Below, in pieces: positions 1-12,054 of a stretch of DNA of 34,791 bases. The DNA lies in NCBI GenBank assembly GCA_910592005.1, contig CAJVPP010000360.1, positions 1 through 34,791 of the forward strand, read 5' to 3'. A program made the position numbers and the translations under genes. Source of the DNA: Funneliformis mosseae. Its lineage: Eukaryota; Glomeromycota; Glomeromycetes; Glomerales; Glomeraceae. Below the pieces are notes generated by a model. The model searched no databases. It had not been told where the DNA came from and saw nothing but the letters and a program-made list of their open reading frames with translations. Numbering within the stretch: the first letter of the stretch is position 1; every line of letters starts with the position of its first letter.

Positions 1-77
<77 letters not shown>

Positions 78-402
78 CTAGTTTAAATATAAAAAAAATT
101 TTTTTTTCTTGCTTGCATATATTATAAAATACTTCTTTTTGTAGTTTACTTACCAACAAGTAAGAGATATTATTCGATATTTATGGTATTAGAATACATA
201 AAGGATGGGTACTACTTACCTACCTATGAAGAAAGGCGTAGTATAAAAAATTATTTCCGAGAGGCAACAAAAAGCTTTTTATTTTATCTGTTTAATTTAA
301 AAAATTGTAATCCAAAGTTTTTTGTTAGGAAACCTATTCCCATTTTTTTTTTTTTTTTTTTGAGCGGAGATTTGTTTGTTGTATTTTTTTTATAATATCC
401 CC

Positions 403-439
<37 letters not shown>

Positions 440-1860
440 TGGTTCCTTGTTCACTATACAAACGCCTGACCCTTAAATTATAAATCAACTAAAACTGTTT
501 AAAACGATCAAATGGCATTACATTTTTATAAACAAGGAAACCTAAAAAAGTAAATATGTATAATGAGCATACTGTACAAAAAGCCTTCGATACTTTTTTA
601 CTTTGCCTTTCATATAAAACGTCATTGTACAGGTACCTCATAATATAATTAATAGTAAATCATAAGTTAATCATGAGTTAAATTAACCTAGGTGATTTCT
701 ATTTAAATACGACCTCACACTTTAACCAACCAATTTTTTTTTTTTTATTTTATTTTAATGTGTGCTGTACTTCAATTGTTCAGTCATGCAGATCATGCAA
801 GGTTATACATCTGCAACTGTTGTAGCCGCATTCAAAGGTGTTTAGGAAAGGACCCAAATTTCGGCTTTGCTAGTGGTTGATCTTCGAATCTTCTTGAGTG
901 GTGGTCCTTGGTCGCCAAGGATGAGTCTATAGATTTCGTCAAATGAGTTGAGGTCGTCATAAGAAATCATCCTTACCCTGCATATTAAGTTTAATTAGTT
1001 TAATTTAAACATTCATTAATGCACGAATGATGATTGGTTAATTTAATGCAACAATGAAAAAAAAAAAAAAAAAAAAAGATCTAGACATAATACATTTAAG
1101 GAAATTCACAAAAAAAAACAATTGATTAGGGTGAGGGGTTAAAAAAAAAATCAACAGGATAAAATCAAGATAGTAATAATTTAGAATGAAAGCTTGTGAC
1201 TTCCAAATTAAATGAGGCTGGTTTTTTTTTATTTTAATTTTTTTTTTTCTCGATGCATCTTTTAATTTCTTCTCACGCAATGTAGCCTGAAAGTCGCATT
1301 TACATACGAGCTAAACTATAATTGTTCATATTAAAAAAAAATCTTTAGATCGATTTTTTCAAACTATATAACAACCCCATACTAAATTCGAATTATTGAC
1401 CTTCCAAAAATGAAATCATCATCTAGATGATCCCGTCTACCTGGATTTTGGTCCTAAAATTTTAATTTTAGCTGCATTGTTTATGTGTGGGGGAGGGACA
1501 AATCATACTGAGTTTCTGCTTTCATGTTTTTGAGGTTTATACATAAAATAAGATTGGTACGTTCAAGCGTGCTAAACCACTTTGGTTTACGAGAATTTTT
1601 TCCCTCCAAAAAATTCAGGCTTTGGAATTTTCGAATCGGTGTTGTTTTCCGAGCTCTAACTCGATAGTGAATTTTTTTTATGATCTCCGATTTAATCTAC
1701 CATTTTGGAAAACGTTCACCAATTTACCTTTCCTAATCACGGTTAATCGTGACATCACTATGATGATGAATGACTCAATCAATCGATAAATCGTAATGGA
1801 ACATCATTGAGTCACTTAATTCCGAACTCCGATACAACCAGGAATATCACAAGTATTTGT
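1..1860. other. Intergenic, homopolymer-rich spacer
   Basis: The window opens with about 65 consecutive A residues. A T33 tract lies at 406-438 and shorter A/T runs are scattered throughout. No intact gene, tRNA or rRNA is visible. The only coding-like piece is a 42-codon minus-strand frame at 842-970, listed separately. Open frames elsewhere here translate to poly-Phe or poly-Lys and come from the homopolymers. Confidence 0.6.
842..970 (-). pseudogene. Short coding-like fragment, function unknown
   Basis: A 42-codon minus-strand frame runs from an ATG at 970-968 to a TAA at 844-842. It uses many C-ending codons (GAC, CTC, AAC, ATC, GGC, ACC, AGC), unlike the A/T-ending codons of the window's clear genes. 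The product begins MISYDDLNSFDEIYR and contains the basic patch KKIRRS. Just upstream on this strand the bases TTAATATGCAG could be a splice acceptor, so it may be the last exon or a remnant of something larger. I see no matching upstream exon and recognise no domain. It could equally be chance. Confidence 0.2.
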
Positions 1861-1889
1861 TCTCTTTTTTTTTTTTTTCATGTTTGGAT

Positions 1890-3040
1890 AGGTACAAAGC
1901 CACCGCATACCAATGGAAGCCACGCATGCTCTGAGCATTTTAACTAAGCCAAATGATTTTGAAAACCAGACCCAAAAACTTGATAAAAACATGGAATAAT
2001 TTAATCCCAGCTCGGAAGCATTTTCGGTTTGTATGATTATGTCGATTTATTTTTTTTAAAAAAAAAACGCGTGTCTAGATCGATCTCGATCATGACATTA
2101 AATCATCAAATAATGAACCAACACATTTTCCAAATTTAGTTATTTATTTTCACCTTTTAAATCTCTTTGATGAAATGTCTTAGATGGTCTAGGCGAAAAA
2201 TAGCTTATTATTTATCTCTCTCAATAGAATCTTTTGACATCAGATTTTGACCTCTGAGATAAATAAACAATAAGCCATGATCTTTTTTATAACCAAGCCA
2301 TTTGTGAAATTATTGGAAACTAAGCCATTTAAAAACCTTTCATATTTGGGCAACGGCTACTTGATAAAAATCCCGATGGAAATTAATTTTCGATCAAAAT
2401 TTTGCCATGATATTTTGCTTAGAAACGATGCCTTACAAATTGCATTGTTATAATCTCGATCATGTTTATATAATAATAATAAAATATGTAATAATTATAA
2501 TAATAATAATAAGCCACTCGTAACTTGCATGGTCCTCTTGTTTTTTTTTTTTTTTCCAAGCCACGATTGGTTCCTTTGCAACACAAGTTTGTTGAGAACT
2601 TCTTTTTTCGATTGATCTCGATCATTTTATCTGTTTCATGATGTGATAACTATACCATTCACATATAAAATTTGCTTAGATGGCTCGTGAGAAACTGATA
2701 GTGAGGCTTAGATAAAAGAAAACACGGTATCTTGTTCAGGATTATGAATGCTGCGACAAGCCGCAAAAGAGCAAGCCTTGAATCCATCAAGTATCATGGT
2801 GCGTATAATTTGTCACAAATCAAGAATCTTTTTTAGAGCCACTTCCTCTTTGATAATACTCATACAATGCACTGCGCCACTAAATCTAATGAGGCTCGTT
2901 AACATTTTCCACGCGCCCTCGTGGCTTATTATTTATATTTTTTTTTTTGCGACTGATTTTGACAATGTCCCGCCGAGCCAATCCGAATTAATGAGAAACT
3001 TGTTCGAAAAATTCATCCAAGCCATGCCATCTAAGCCTTT
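1890..3040. repeat. Block with recurring AAGCCA word
   Basis: The hexamer AAGCCA starts at 1897, 1917, 1946, 2272, 2295, 2322, 2511, 2558 and 3019, and its complement TGGCTT lies at 2922-2927. That is ten copies in about 1.1 kb. AAGCCG and AAGCCT variants occur near 2759, 2774 and 3033. Longer words also recur: ATCTCGATCAT at 2083, 2453 and 2615, and GCTTAGATGGC at 2674-2684 with its exact inverse at 3026-3036. No open frame of any quality covers the block. It looks like a decayed repeat element or a cluster of binding sites; I recognise no named element. Confidence 0.45.
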
Positions 3041-3059
3041 GTATTTATTTTTAAATTTT

Positions 3060-5290
3060 TAATTTTTGTTTTTTTTTTGTTTTTTTTTTTTTGTAAAAAA
3101 AAAAGGGATTATTTAGCGATCGAAATATTTGGATTATATTCAATTAAATGTAATCGAATGACAAATAAATATTAGATTTTTTTTTGATGATTATTACATC
3201 ATTATTTAAACAACATCAGTGAACCTTCTAAAAAAGGAATTTGAACAATTTTTAATAGTGTCGTAAATCCCTTTCTGACGAAAACATTTATCCTTATTTC
3301 CTTATTTATTCGAGGCGAATCATCTTTTTCATATGGGTTTATTTTTTTTCAATTTATTGCCCAAGAACCTTAAAGTTTGCGGCTTGCGCATTTTCAAATA
3401 GAACGTGCGTCTTTAACATTTCTATTATGTTATTTCGCTTAAAATATCATTTACTGCGCAGAATCTTGAGCGTTTCGGGATTTGTTGAGTTGATCAAATG
3501 ACCTTACGTTACATACATTTGGACCCATTGTGATGGAAAGGGAGAGCTACTGGAAAACCAAAAAAGCGAGTTAATGCTGAATTCGGGTGTGTTTCAGCCC
3601 GAAAAAAAAACCCCCCACCTCTCATATTTTTTGATTCTTCCGGCAGTTTCCTCCCTTTCTTTTCAAGGGCTCATATATTCTATAAAATTCCAATAATAAC
3701 ATCAATACTGAAAAGAATAGGATAAATAATTGTGGTAACTTTAAATTAATTAAGTACAAATTAAAAATCGTTCATATCATATTGTACTTGGCAAACAATC
3801 TTTTTCTCTCCAAGTTACCTAATAAATATTTAAAAACCAATCGACGTGAAGTTTTCCTATTCGAATATGTTTTCACTTTTTTAATCTATCCTTTTTTTCA
3901 CCATTAGGGTCAAAAAAAAAACTTTAATTTTTCCCAAAACGGACTGATAAAATAACGTACATTGTCATAAAAGGTTATGTGGCTGAGCATTGATGGCCTG
4001 CGTCGCGCTATGTTATTTTGATTAAATAATGTTACAATTGGTTTAATCATAAATCATTGGATATCTTAATTTATTTAATTGAATTTTTCTAATGGATCTG
4101 TTTTATAAATCTGGCTAGAGCGTTGAAATTAAAGAAATTGATGTAACCATAAAGTTATTAGTACGAGAGGGCGCAAATCGGGCAAGCGAATCGAAAAAGC
4201 ATTTTCGTTAAGCTAAATAGAAGAAATCTAGACAAGAAGTTCCCTTTATCATTTGACTAAGTGCCCAAATCATTTTAGTCGTAACTAAATAAAAAATAAA
4301 ATAAATGTTTGGTAATTTAATGTGCATCTGATGCCCGCTTAAACTCTTTTAACAAAAAAGAAAAAAAAAAATGACGAACGCCTAATCTAATTTCGGTTAC
4401 GGCTACGCCTAAACTTTAAGTTTCGGCTGACACCTTATAGTAATGCATTGACTTCTTTTTCGGTGTGTCAGAAGTAAGTTTAGGTTAACCTTACTAAAAA
4501 AAGGTTGTTTCATGTCCAATTTAAATAATAAATATTACAATATCACACAAAAAAAGAAAGAATCAACTCTTAGATATGGCGTAAAGTTAAAATTTCAAAA
4601 AGATGTATATTACCTCCGAATGTTTCAAGATTCCCGGTGGGAATAATTCAGGAAAAAAAAAAAAAAGAATTATCTACGGTGGGTCTACGGTGGGTAATAA
4701 ATAATTTAAACAAATGAAGTTCATTGGTAAATGCGCCCAAGAAACAACCGAATGTTCAGATATTAGAGTGGATTCCTTTAAAATATAGTAGGTTTTGAAA
4801 GTCTTTGATAAAGGAGGTTTATTTTTTTTTTTTTATTAACTACATACAAGGAAGGTTACTTGGTTTGATGGACGTATCAAAGAATGGTCTAGAAATAAAA
4901 AAGTTAAGTGATTAGATTATAAATCTTTTGTTTTTTATTATGTAAGATCAACTATGCAAAAGAAGATATTAGTGATTTAGGATTATGTAAACTTGCGAAA
5001 TATTCTTTTCTATCAATTTTGTAGCACAAAGTTTTTGTGAACGATATTAATTAAATAAATTATAAATAAGAAACATGGTAAATAAAACAAAACAATTTAA
5101 ATATTTTTTAAACCATATATATCGGATTACGTTACTTTATTAATATTTAACTAGAAAGAATGTCGAATTATATTTTTGAATAATGCATAAACTAGTAAAT
5201 TAAATGAACACTTTAAAATTATGAGATCATTAAAAAAAACATACATTGAAAGAATTATTCTTTCAGCCTAATAGAAATAATTGGTTGACT
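3060..5290. other. Intergenic, no gene seen
   Basis: AT-rich sequence with A/T runs and no supported reading frame. It contains the tandem-repeat foldback at 4379-4484, listed separately, and a small tandem duplication of TCTACGGTGGGT near 4673-4696. Confidence 0.5.
4379..4484. repeat. Tandem 27-bp unit plus foldback
   Basis: Two adjacent 27-bp units (4379-4405 and 4406-4432) both begin CGCCTAA and share a TTTCGG core. The second unit also starts an inverted repeat: CCTAAACTT at 4408 pairs perfectly with AAGTTTAGG ending at 4484, and CTGACACC pairs with GGTGTGTCAG apart from a two-base bulge. The resulting structure of about 77 nt resembles a small foldback or MITE remnant. No target-site duplication was established. 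Confidence 0.35.
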
Positions 5291-5299
5291 AAAGAGGAC

Positions 5300-7560
5300 T
5301 GATTAAGTTGTCATACGATAAATTTTCACTCAATAATCCGAACTTGTCAGATTGTTTGATCGTTGAGCCTGACCCCGTCATCATTTGCATCGTTAACATC
5401 GTTTGGAACGATTGTTTTTGTCCAAGCATTAAATGTTTTTTGTCAAGACTTGTTCATCATTTCAACGATTACCGTCTTGAGCTGCTAAAAAATTATCGGA
5501 ATGCTATCCGCTTCGAAAGAGATGTATTACCAAACATCAAATCATTTTGTTTTCTCATCTTTGCATGCTTTTTCAGTTGTGACCATGTTTATCTAATCTC
5601 CGCAAAACAATTTGTTAACGCTGATAATCAAAAAATACGGCATTCGCCATTGATGATTATAATGTGACCAAACTGATGAAAGACAAAATTTATTAGCATT
5701 TGATATTGTTCTTTCGGTAAGACCAAACCGATCATCAATAGGCATTGTATCAATAGCCTATCGTCTTAAAATCATTTATTTTAATTAATCAAGTCATGCT
5801 TAAGATTTTCACGTTATACCATCAAACTTTTAAATAAATGTCGAGAGAAACAAAAAAAAAAAAAAAAATTAATAAAATGAAATGATATGCGCCGAATTCA
5901 GTATCGTCGTATCACACCAACAAAAACGATTTGAACATCGGTACGAATAATATTGTTGAGCAATCGGCCTCCATGTCAAGTCAATGCTATTCGAAGTAAG
6001 CATCGTCTTATTTTTACCAGTATATGACGATTGCAACTTCCCCAGATATTGCATGATACAGTAGGATTGAGACCATGAGGTAGTATTAGATATTTTTAAA
6101 AAACAAAAAAAAAAAACATTATATAAATGTAAAATAGATTAAAGTGGTCAAGCAATTACATATGCTATTAAAATCGAGCTATTTTAATAGCCGATTCACA
6201 TAAATGAGGTGGGAGGTTTAAACCTAGATAGAGAATAAGTTTAATAGTCTCTTGGAATAGTCATTGTTGTAGTATATAATCAATGCCATTTATAGGTAAC
6301 AAGACTTCTTGACGCAGTAAGCGTGCGGCGCAGCTATAAATCCTTTGATGAATCGCAACGTTTTCAATTACTTGATTCAATCTTTTCAATTATTATGCAT
6401 ATAAATGCGAAACATGATGTAAGGATTATATATAAAAGACCTTTTATTTCAAATAGAGTTAAATTTGAAAAAAAAAATTTTTTATTTAGCAAATAAATAA
6501 TTCTTTTTTAAGATATAATACTACCAAATTCGTTTTTTTCAATGAACCGTTCTTTCTCGAGATTTGCCTTCACGATTGTCTCATGAATAATCTGTTATCC
6601 TGATGTTTATTTGATTTCGGAGATATGACAACTGCGTTAGTTTCGTTGATCCTAAATTAATAGAGTGATGGTTGAATAAATCAGTTATGTTACACGAAAC
6701 ACATTCGCACTCGACAACTTTTTTCCAAAATTTTCGTAAGGAAACCAAACTCTTTAAAATACGCCAAAGCCGAAATCTGTTTCTAAAATTATGTCTACGT
6801 CCTCTTTTTGAATAAGTGCCATGATATCATCCTGCACTCGGCAAGCAAGTCACGGAGGTTTCGAGATAGATGATATCAAGGATAATTATTATAGGGGCTC
6901 TAAGGTCATCCGAAAGAAAGTAGGTGTGTACACGTTTAATTATATCTTTTCGTTTCGTTGCATATGAAAAAGTCTGTGTTGACATTGTTCATTTGGCCGG
7001 AGGCGTTTGACCTAATGTAAAAGATCCAATATAAGTATGCGCATATGCCAAATAATGATTTTAAATGTCGCACAACGTTTTCATCATATTCAAGTTTCTG
7101 GCAAAATGGTCGATATTTTCGCTTGAACTTCATTGAGATTCTCTTAATAGAATGCTCTCGCAGTAGGTTGAGGATTAAGCTAGAGTGTTTAGAAATTAAA
7201 TGAATGGATAATAAGATTCTAATTATACTATTAATTTCCATAGACTGGCTGGGCAGGGACAACAAACTTAGTTTTTAAAAGATTGAAAAACCGAGGTTGA
7301 ACTGTTTTGTGCACGTCTTGAACGTTTTTACATGTAAAATATCATTAATTCTGTTAACAATAACTTGAATACACTTTATTGAATTGTTGAGGATAAAAAT
7401 TTGAATATTTCTTGTTTTACGCACTAAGCGTACTTGAATAAACTTTTTAGAGCCTGAAACAATGTCAATAGTTCATTCACCATGTGTGAATATCAAATCT
7501 TTATATTTCAACGAACAACCTATTCAACATAAGAGAAAGTCTTTGTGAAAAGGTTTATTT
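5300..7560. other. Patchwork of decayed coding-like blocks
   Basis: Base composition here is more balanced than in the flanks, and several frames of 25-110 codons occur on both strands: 5308-5667 (+), about 5665-5790 (+), 5869-6054 (-), about 6745-6860 (-), 6936-7265 (-) and 7462-7545 (+). None has convincing start, splice or domain signals, and neighbouring stretches would need frame changes to join. This is what a degenerate mobile element or dead gene looks like, but no transposase or other motif is recognisable. A perfect 10-bp hairpin (GCTATTAAAA and its inverse) lies at 6164-6191. Confidence 0.3.
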
Positions 7561-8200
7561 GAAGTCAAGTAATTATAGGAGTTTATTTATATGATGTAAG
7601 CTGTTCTAAATTTCGGAATCATAACAATTCAAATAAGCGTGTGCAAAGATACTAAGGCAACCCAATCGAAAACTAATTGAGATAATGCATGGTATGCATC
7701 AAACAAAATTGTTCCGTTATTAACCAAACTCATTTTATGAAATGATTATGGCAAGTGACAATGCACTAACTGGACTTATAACATTATTGTAATTTCGGGC
7801 TTATAAACTTTTAAAAGTATTATTTAAAACCAAATAACTAGACTTATAAAAGGTGTCAGCGAAAAGTCTTTGAAAGTTCTAGAAAATTGCGAAACAAGAT
7901 GCGTAATTTGTACTAGTTGTTAGCCTGAACTGTTGAAACATGTTTTGTAAGGATAAAATCAAATATACCGCGTGAGTCATAACTGAGTTATGGATGTAGT
8001 ATATGTACTTTTAACTATTAATACTTACAAAATTGTCTGGATTGTATGTATAGCTTGCATATTATTATTCTAATTCATTTTTAAGGTAGGTTGATTATAT
8101 GGGATCGTTTTCAGTAAAGTCATGTCATGAAATATATAATAAATCCGTAAAGCGATTTTACTGGCAACGTTCCTATATTTAGGGTAAGTGGCTAGAAGGA
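7560..8200. other. Intergenic, no gene seen
   Basis: AT-rich sequence with no supported gene. One short in-frame run near 7855-7923 encodes a Cys-rich tail (ENCETRCVICTSC) and then stops. It is too short to call. Confidence 0.4.
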
Positions 8201-9650
8201 ATCAAGTATAAAATTTTAATTTTTAATTAAAACATTATATTTAAAAAGAAATTTCTTTTTTACAATTTGATCCTTTTCTTAGCACTCATCCTATATTATA
8301 GAATGTTTGCTAAGAAAATGTAATATTGAAAATTTTGATTTATATTAATATATAAATTTTTATAGAATTTTAACTTATATCAAAATAATGAATAATTAAT
8401 TAACATTTGAAATTTTTATAAAAAGATATATTCTGAAAATAATGAATGATTGATTTACTATTTAGAAAATGATCAATATAATTAACTTTGCAAACTACTA
8501 GAAAAAGTCAATTTACTTTTATTTATAATAAGAATGACTTTAAACTAAAATATATTTAGATTAAGTATTAATTCCCTTATTTTATTGTAAAGGTTTATAT
8601 TAATAAATTAAAAATAATGATATTTATTATTTAATATTTTAAAAGATTTTAAATTATATTAATCATTTATCATTAGTATCATATAGTTATATATTATATT
8701 ATTATGATATATAATTATAATATTATGTATAGGAAAATATATACACTATTCTCAAGAAAGTATCTAAGCACAGTTTTTTTATAAATTAAAGCTTAAATTT
8801 ATATAATATAAAATTATTATTTATATAATTATATAATACATATTTTAGTATATTAATTGAATATATTTTATTTTGTTTAAAACTACTTTATGTATTATAC
8901 ATTTATAAATAAATAAAACTAGTTTCAATTAAAAATAATCTTAAGTGTAATAAATTTCATATTTTATAAATTAATTTAATGTATATGATTTAATTTTAAT
9001 CAAACATACTTTGATAGAAATTTTCAATAATATGAATATGATAGTTTAATTTATTTCTATATTTAGTATCTTATTGTCTGAAGTAAAGCATAGAATATTA
9101 TACTTTTATGAAATATGAAAAATTTAATTACATAAGTATTTTTATTTATCACGTTGCATGTACGATAAGATCAGTAAATAGAAAAATAAAAACAAAAAAA
9201 TAAAAAATAAAAACAAAATATTAAAAATAAAAAATTTCACTCTGAACTTAAATGGTTTTTATTATCTAGTAAGATATTTACATTTATATATTCTAATATT
9301 AATTAAAGTTAAAGATTGTATTTTATTGTTTTATAAAAAAATTTCTTAATATATTTATCAAAAATTAAAAAATAATATTTTAGATAAAATAGAGAAAATT
9401 ATTAATAAAGTTGTTAGTTCAAAATTTATTAAATTTAAAAATAATAAATTTTTTAGTATCTAGATACTTTTTCAGAGTAAAAAGTTGAAAATTTATATAT
9501 TAGAAATTTTATTAATTCTTAAATAATTAGTTATTATTATCTTAATAATTTTTTTAATTATGTTTTTTTTTTTTATTTATTATTATTTTTATTAATAAAT
9601 TATATTAATATAATATTATATAAGTTAATTATAAATCTTTTAACTAATAC
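8200..9650. other. AT-extreme stretch 1
   Basis: Nearly pure A/T sequence with no usable open frame. I read no CpG between about 8168 and 9150. An A-rich patch built from AATAAAAAC-like units lies at 9180-9235. It resembles the larger desert at 13.5-19.7 kb in composition. Confidence 0.6.
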
Positions 9651-9679
9651 CTAATCTTAATCCTAATACTACCTTTTTT

Positions 9680-9872
9680 AAGTCATAAAGTCATAAGTCA
9701 TATAACTATATTGTTATAATATCATAAAGTCATATGAAATCACATGACTTATCTAATTTCAGCCAGCTTTATAAATGATAATCATAAATTAAATGTATAA
9801 TGCCGGTCTAAATTAATTAATGACAAATGATATATAAAAGTCATATAAGTCGTATGATGTCATATGAATATA
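9680..9872. repeat. AAGTCATA-type short tandem/dispersed repeats
   Basis: AAGTCATA occurs back to back at 9680-9687 and 9688-9695, followed by AGTCATA at 9696-9702. Further AAGTCATA(T) copies occur near 9727 and 9839. An inverted CATGACTT lies near 9752, and variants such as AAGTCGTATGATGTCATATG lie near 9848-9868. The cluster sits immediately beside the AT-extreme stretch. Confidence 0.4.
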
Positions 9873-10876
9873 TTTGAATATTCACAAAATAATAGTAAGT
9901 ACTAACAGAACAGAATAAAATAATTTATTGATTTATTCATAAAAATGCACAATTATCTGAAGAAGTAATATATGTGAACGGATAATATGATAATAATTGT
10001 TTGGTTGGTCTCATCACTATTAGTTCATTTTTCAGAATGAATTATTAAGTTATGTGATTGGTAGAAAGTATTGCAAATCTTATTTATTTTGCAGGTAATT
10101 CTTTTATTTTCAAAGGAAAACTGGCCATTGATATTTGTGTTTATGATTCGCAATTTACATCATTCCACAAATTAACGTACGTTAATTTAAAATCTTGATT
10201 AAAAAGAGAAAACGGATCGACATTTGTAAAAATGCAACATATCATTTGGGGCACAGTATAGTCTAGTCATTTCAAAAAAAAAAAAAAAAAAAAAAAAAAA
10301 AGACTTCTTTCGGATTTGTTTGATGATATGTCAAATACGCAATGCATCTTAACGTGTTTTAAATATTTAATTTGACTAATGTTTGATAAAAGAGAACTTA
10401 TATTATGATTCCTCTTTATTTATTTCCTTTTTTGGTGTCAGTCCAAGACTTAATTGACATGCGGTTAAAGAAGGCTTTAAGCGATCTGTTACGCTTAATG
10501 ATTGGATGGGTATTCTTCTTTTTGTCCGGACAGTTACAAAATATATTGTAAAGCATGTTGGAAAGCATGAAAAAATTTCTCATGATGTCGAAAATTGGTC
10601 TTCCAAAAGACTTTGCTTGACTCGATTCGAGTTGAGTTTAACTTGAAAAAATGTTTATGACCAATGAAAAGATTTTGACACAGTAATAAATAATATATAT
10701 ATAAAAAAAAGTGTTAAATCGTATTCACCGGTAAAGTATTCAATATAACTAACGATCCACAAGTGAAAACAATCCTAATAAATTGATTGTGATAGAAATG
10801 ATCATCACATTATTTTTGATAAAAGACGGTGAGTAAACTTTGTTAAAGGAAAAAAATTTTTTTTTCTATACTAATC
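9873..10876. other. Region upstream of the Kelch gene
   Basis: No gene is seen. The stretch contains a 20-bp perfect palindrome at 10169-10188, an A28 tract at 10274-10301, and a TATATATATAAAA stretch at about 10693-10706. The last lies about 170 bp before the Kelch ATG and could serve as a core promoter element; that role is inferred from position only. Confidence 0.4.
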
Positions 10877-12013
10877 ATGTCAAGAAATTATTCAATATTT
10901 ATTGTATTATGGATTTTAGTCCAATTATTAGTCAAAGTCGATTGCCAAACAGAAACTTTTATACCAATACAACGAATTCTTCATACTGCTACATTTATTG
11001 ATAAATTATACATTTTTAGGTGGTTATAACGTAACTCAATCTGATGATGGTGGTGAAATTATTGGAAAACAATTTTTTGTGAATGCCACTTCAGTTACAT
11101 TTGAGTTTCCTCAATGGAAAGATTTGACAAACATTAATATAATCCCGGCACACGCTGGCGCTGCGTCAGTTAAAGGCGTAGATAATAAAACATTGATTTT
11201 ATATGGAGGGAGAACTTTCGAAAAAAATGAGAATATGAATTCAGTTTATATGTTTGATACATTAAATAATACATGGAGTACATACGAAGAAACTTATCCT
11301 CATAAGAGAAGTTTATCAGCTTTAATTGATTCTAATGGAAAAATGTATTTATTTGGTGGACGGGAGAATAATGGTGAAATTGTAAACAATATGCTTATTT
11401 TGGATACCGTTAATTTGTCTTGGAGTGAAGGAAGTTCACTAAATGCACCATATGCAAGAATTAATTATGGTGCAATTATTTTACCTAATCAAAGTATTGT
11501 TTATTTAGGTAAGCAACTAATTCCCATCATTAAATGTAAGTTAAGTTTTAATTGAATTATTTCTTAGGTGGCATGATGAGCGATAATAGTTCTTGTTCAT
11601 TGTCTGAAGTCTATTTATATGATACCATCAATGATCAATGGGATACCAAGGTATAAGAATGTTAGCATCATCATCAAAGATTAATCCATGACTAATATTT
11701 TTGTTAATTATTTAAAGCAAACAGACATGGCTTTTCTGCGTTCCTTGGTAAGTTGAATCGCTGCTTGTTGAAAACGTGAAAAGTTTGTTTAAAAATATTA
11801 TTGTTTAGGATTGGATGGTCAACAACTGATAATTTTCGGAGGAAGAAATCAAACTAATGAACAATTTAATCGAATTGATTCCCTTTATACTTTAAACCTA
11901 AGCAATTTTATGTGGAATATTCCAAAAGTTTCTGGAGATATTCCAAGTTCTCGTTCATATCATAGGGCAAATGTGATTGACAAGTATATGGTTATTTCAT
12001 TCGGTAATTATTT

Positions 12014-12054
<41 letters not shown>

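Noticed and set aside
1771..1814. Two TGASTCA words (TGACTCA at 1771, TGAGTCA at 1808), the Gcn4/AP-1 consensus, in a 9-bp inverted repeat
   Set aside because: There is no gene within several kilobases for them to regulate, and seven-base matches are expected by chance.
4160..4170. AGTACGAGAGG, identical to part of the sarcin-ricin loop of large-subunit rRNA
   Set aside because: The match is 11 bases only; the flanking sequence does not resemble rRNA and no other rRNA segment is nearby.
5308..5667. 119-codon plus-strand frame
   Set aside because: It lacks an ATG at its start, has no domain or splice support, and sits in a patch where several frames on both strands look similar.
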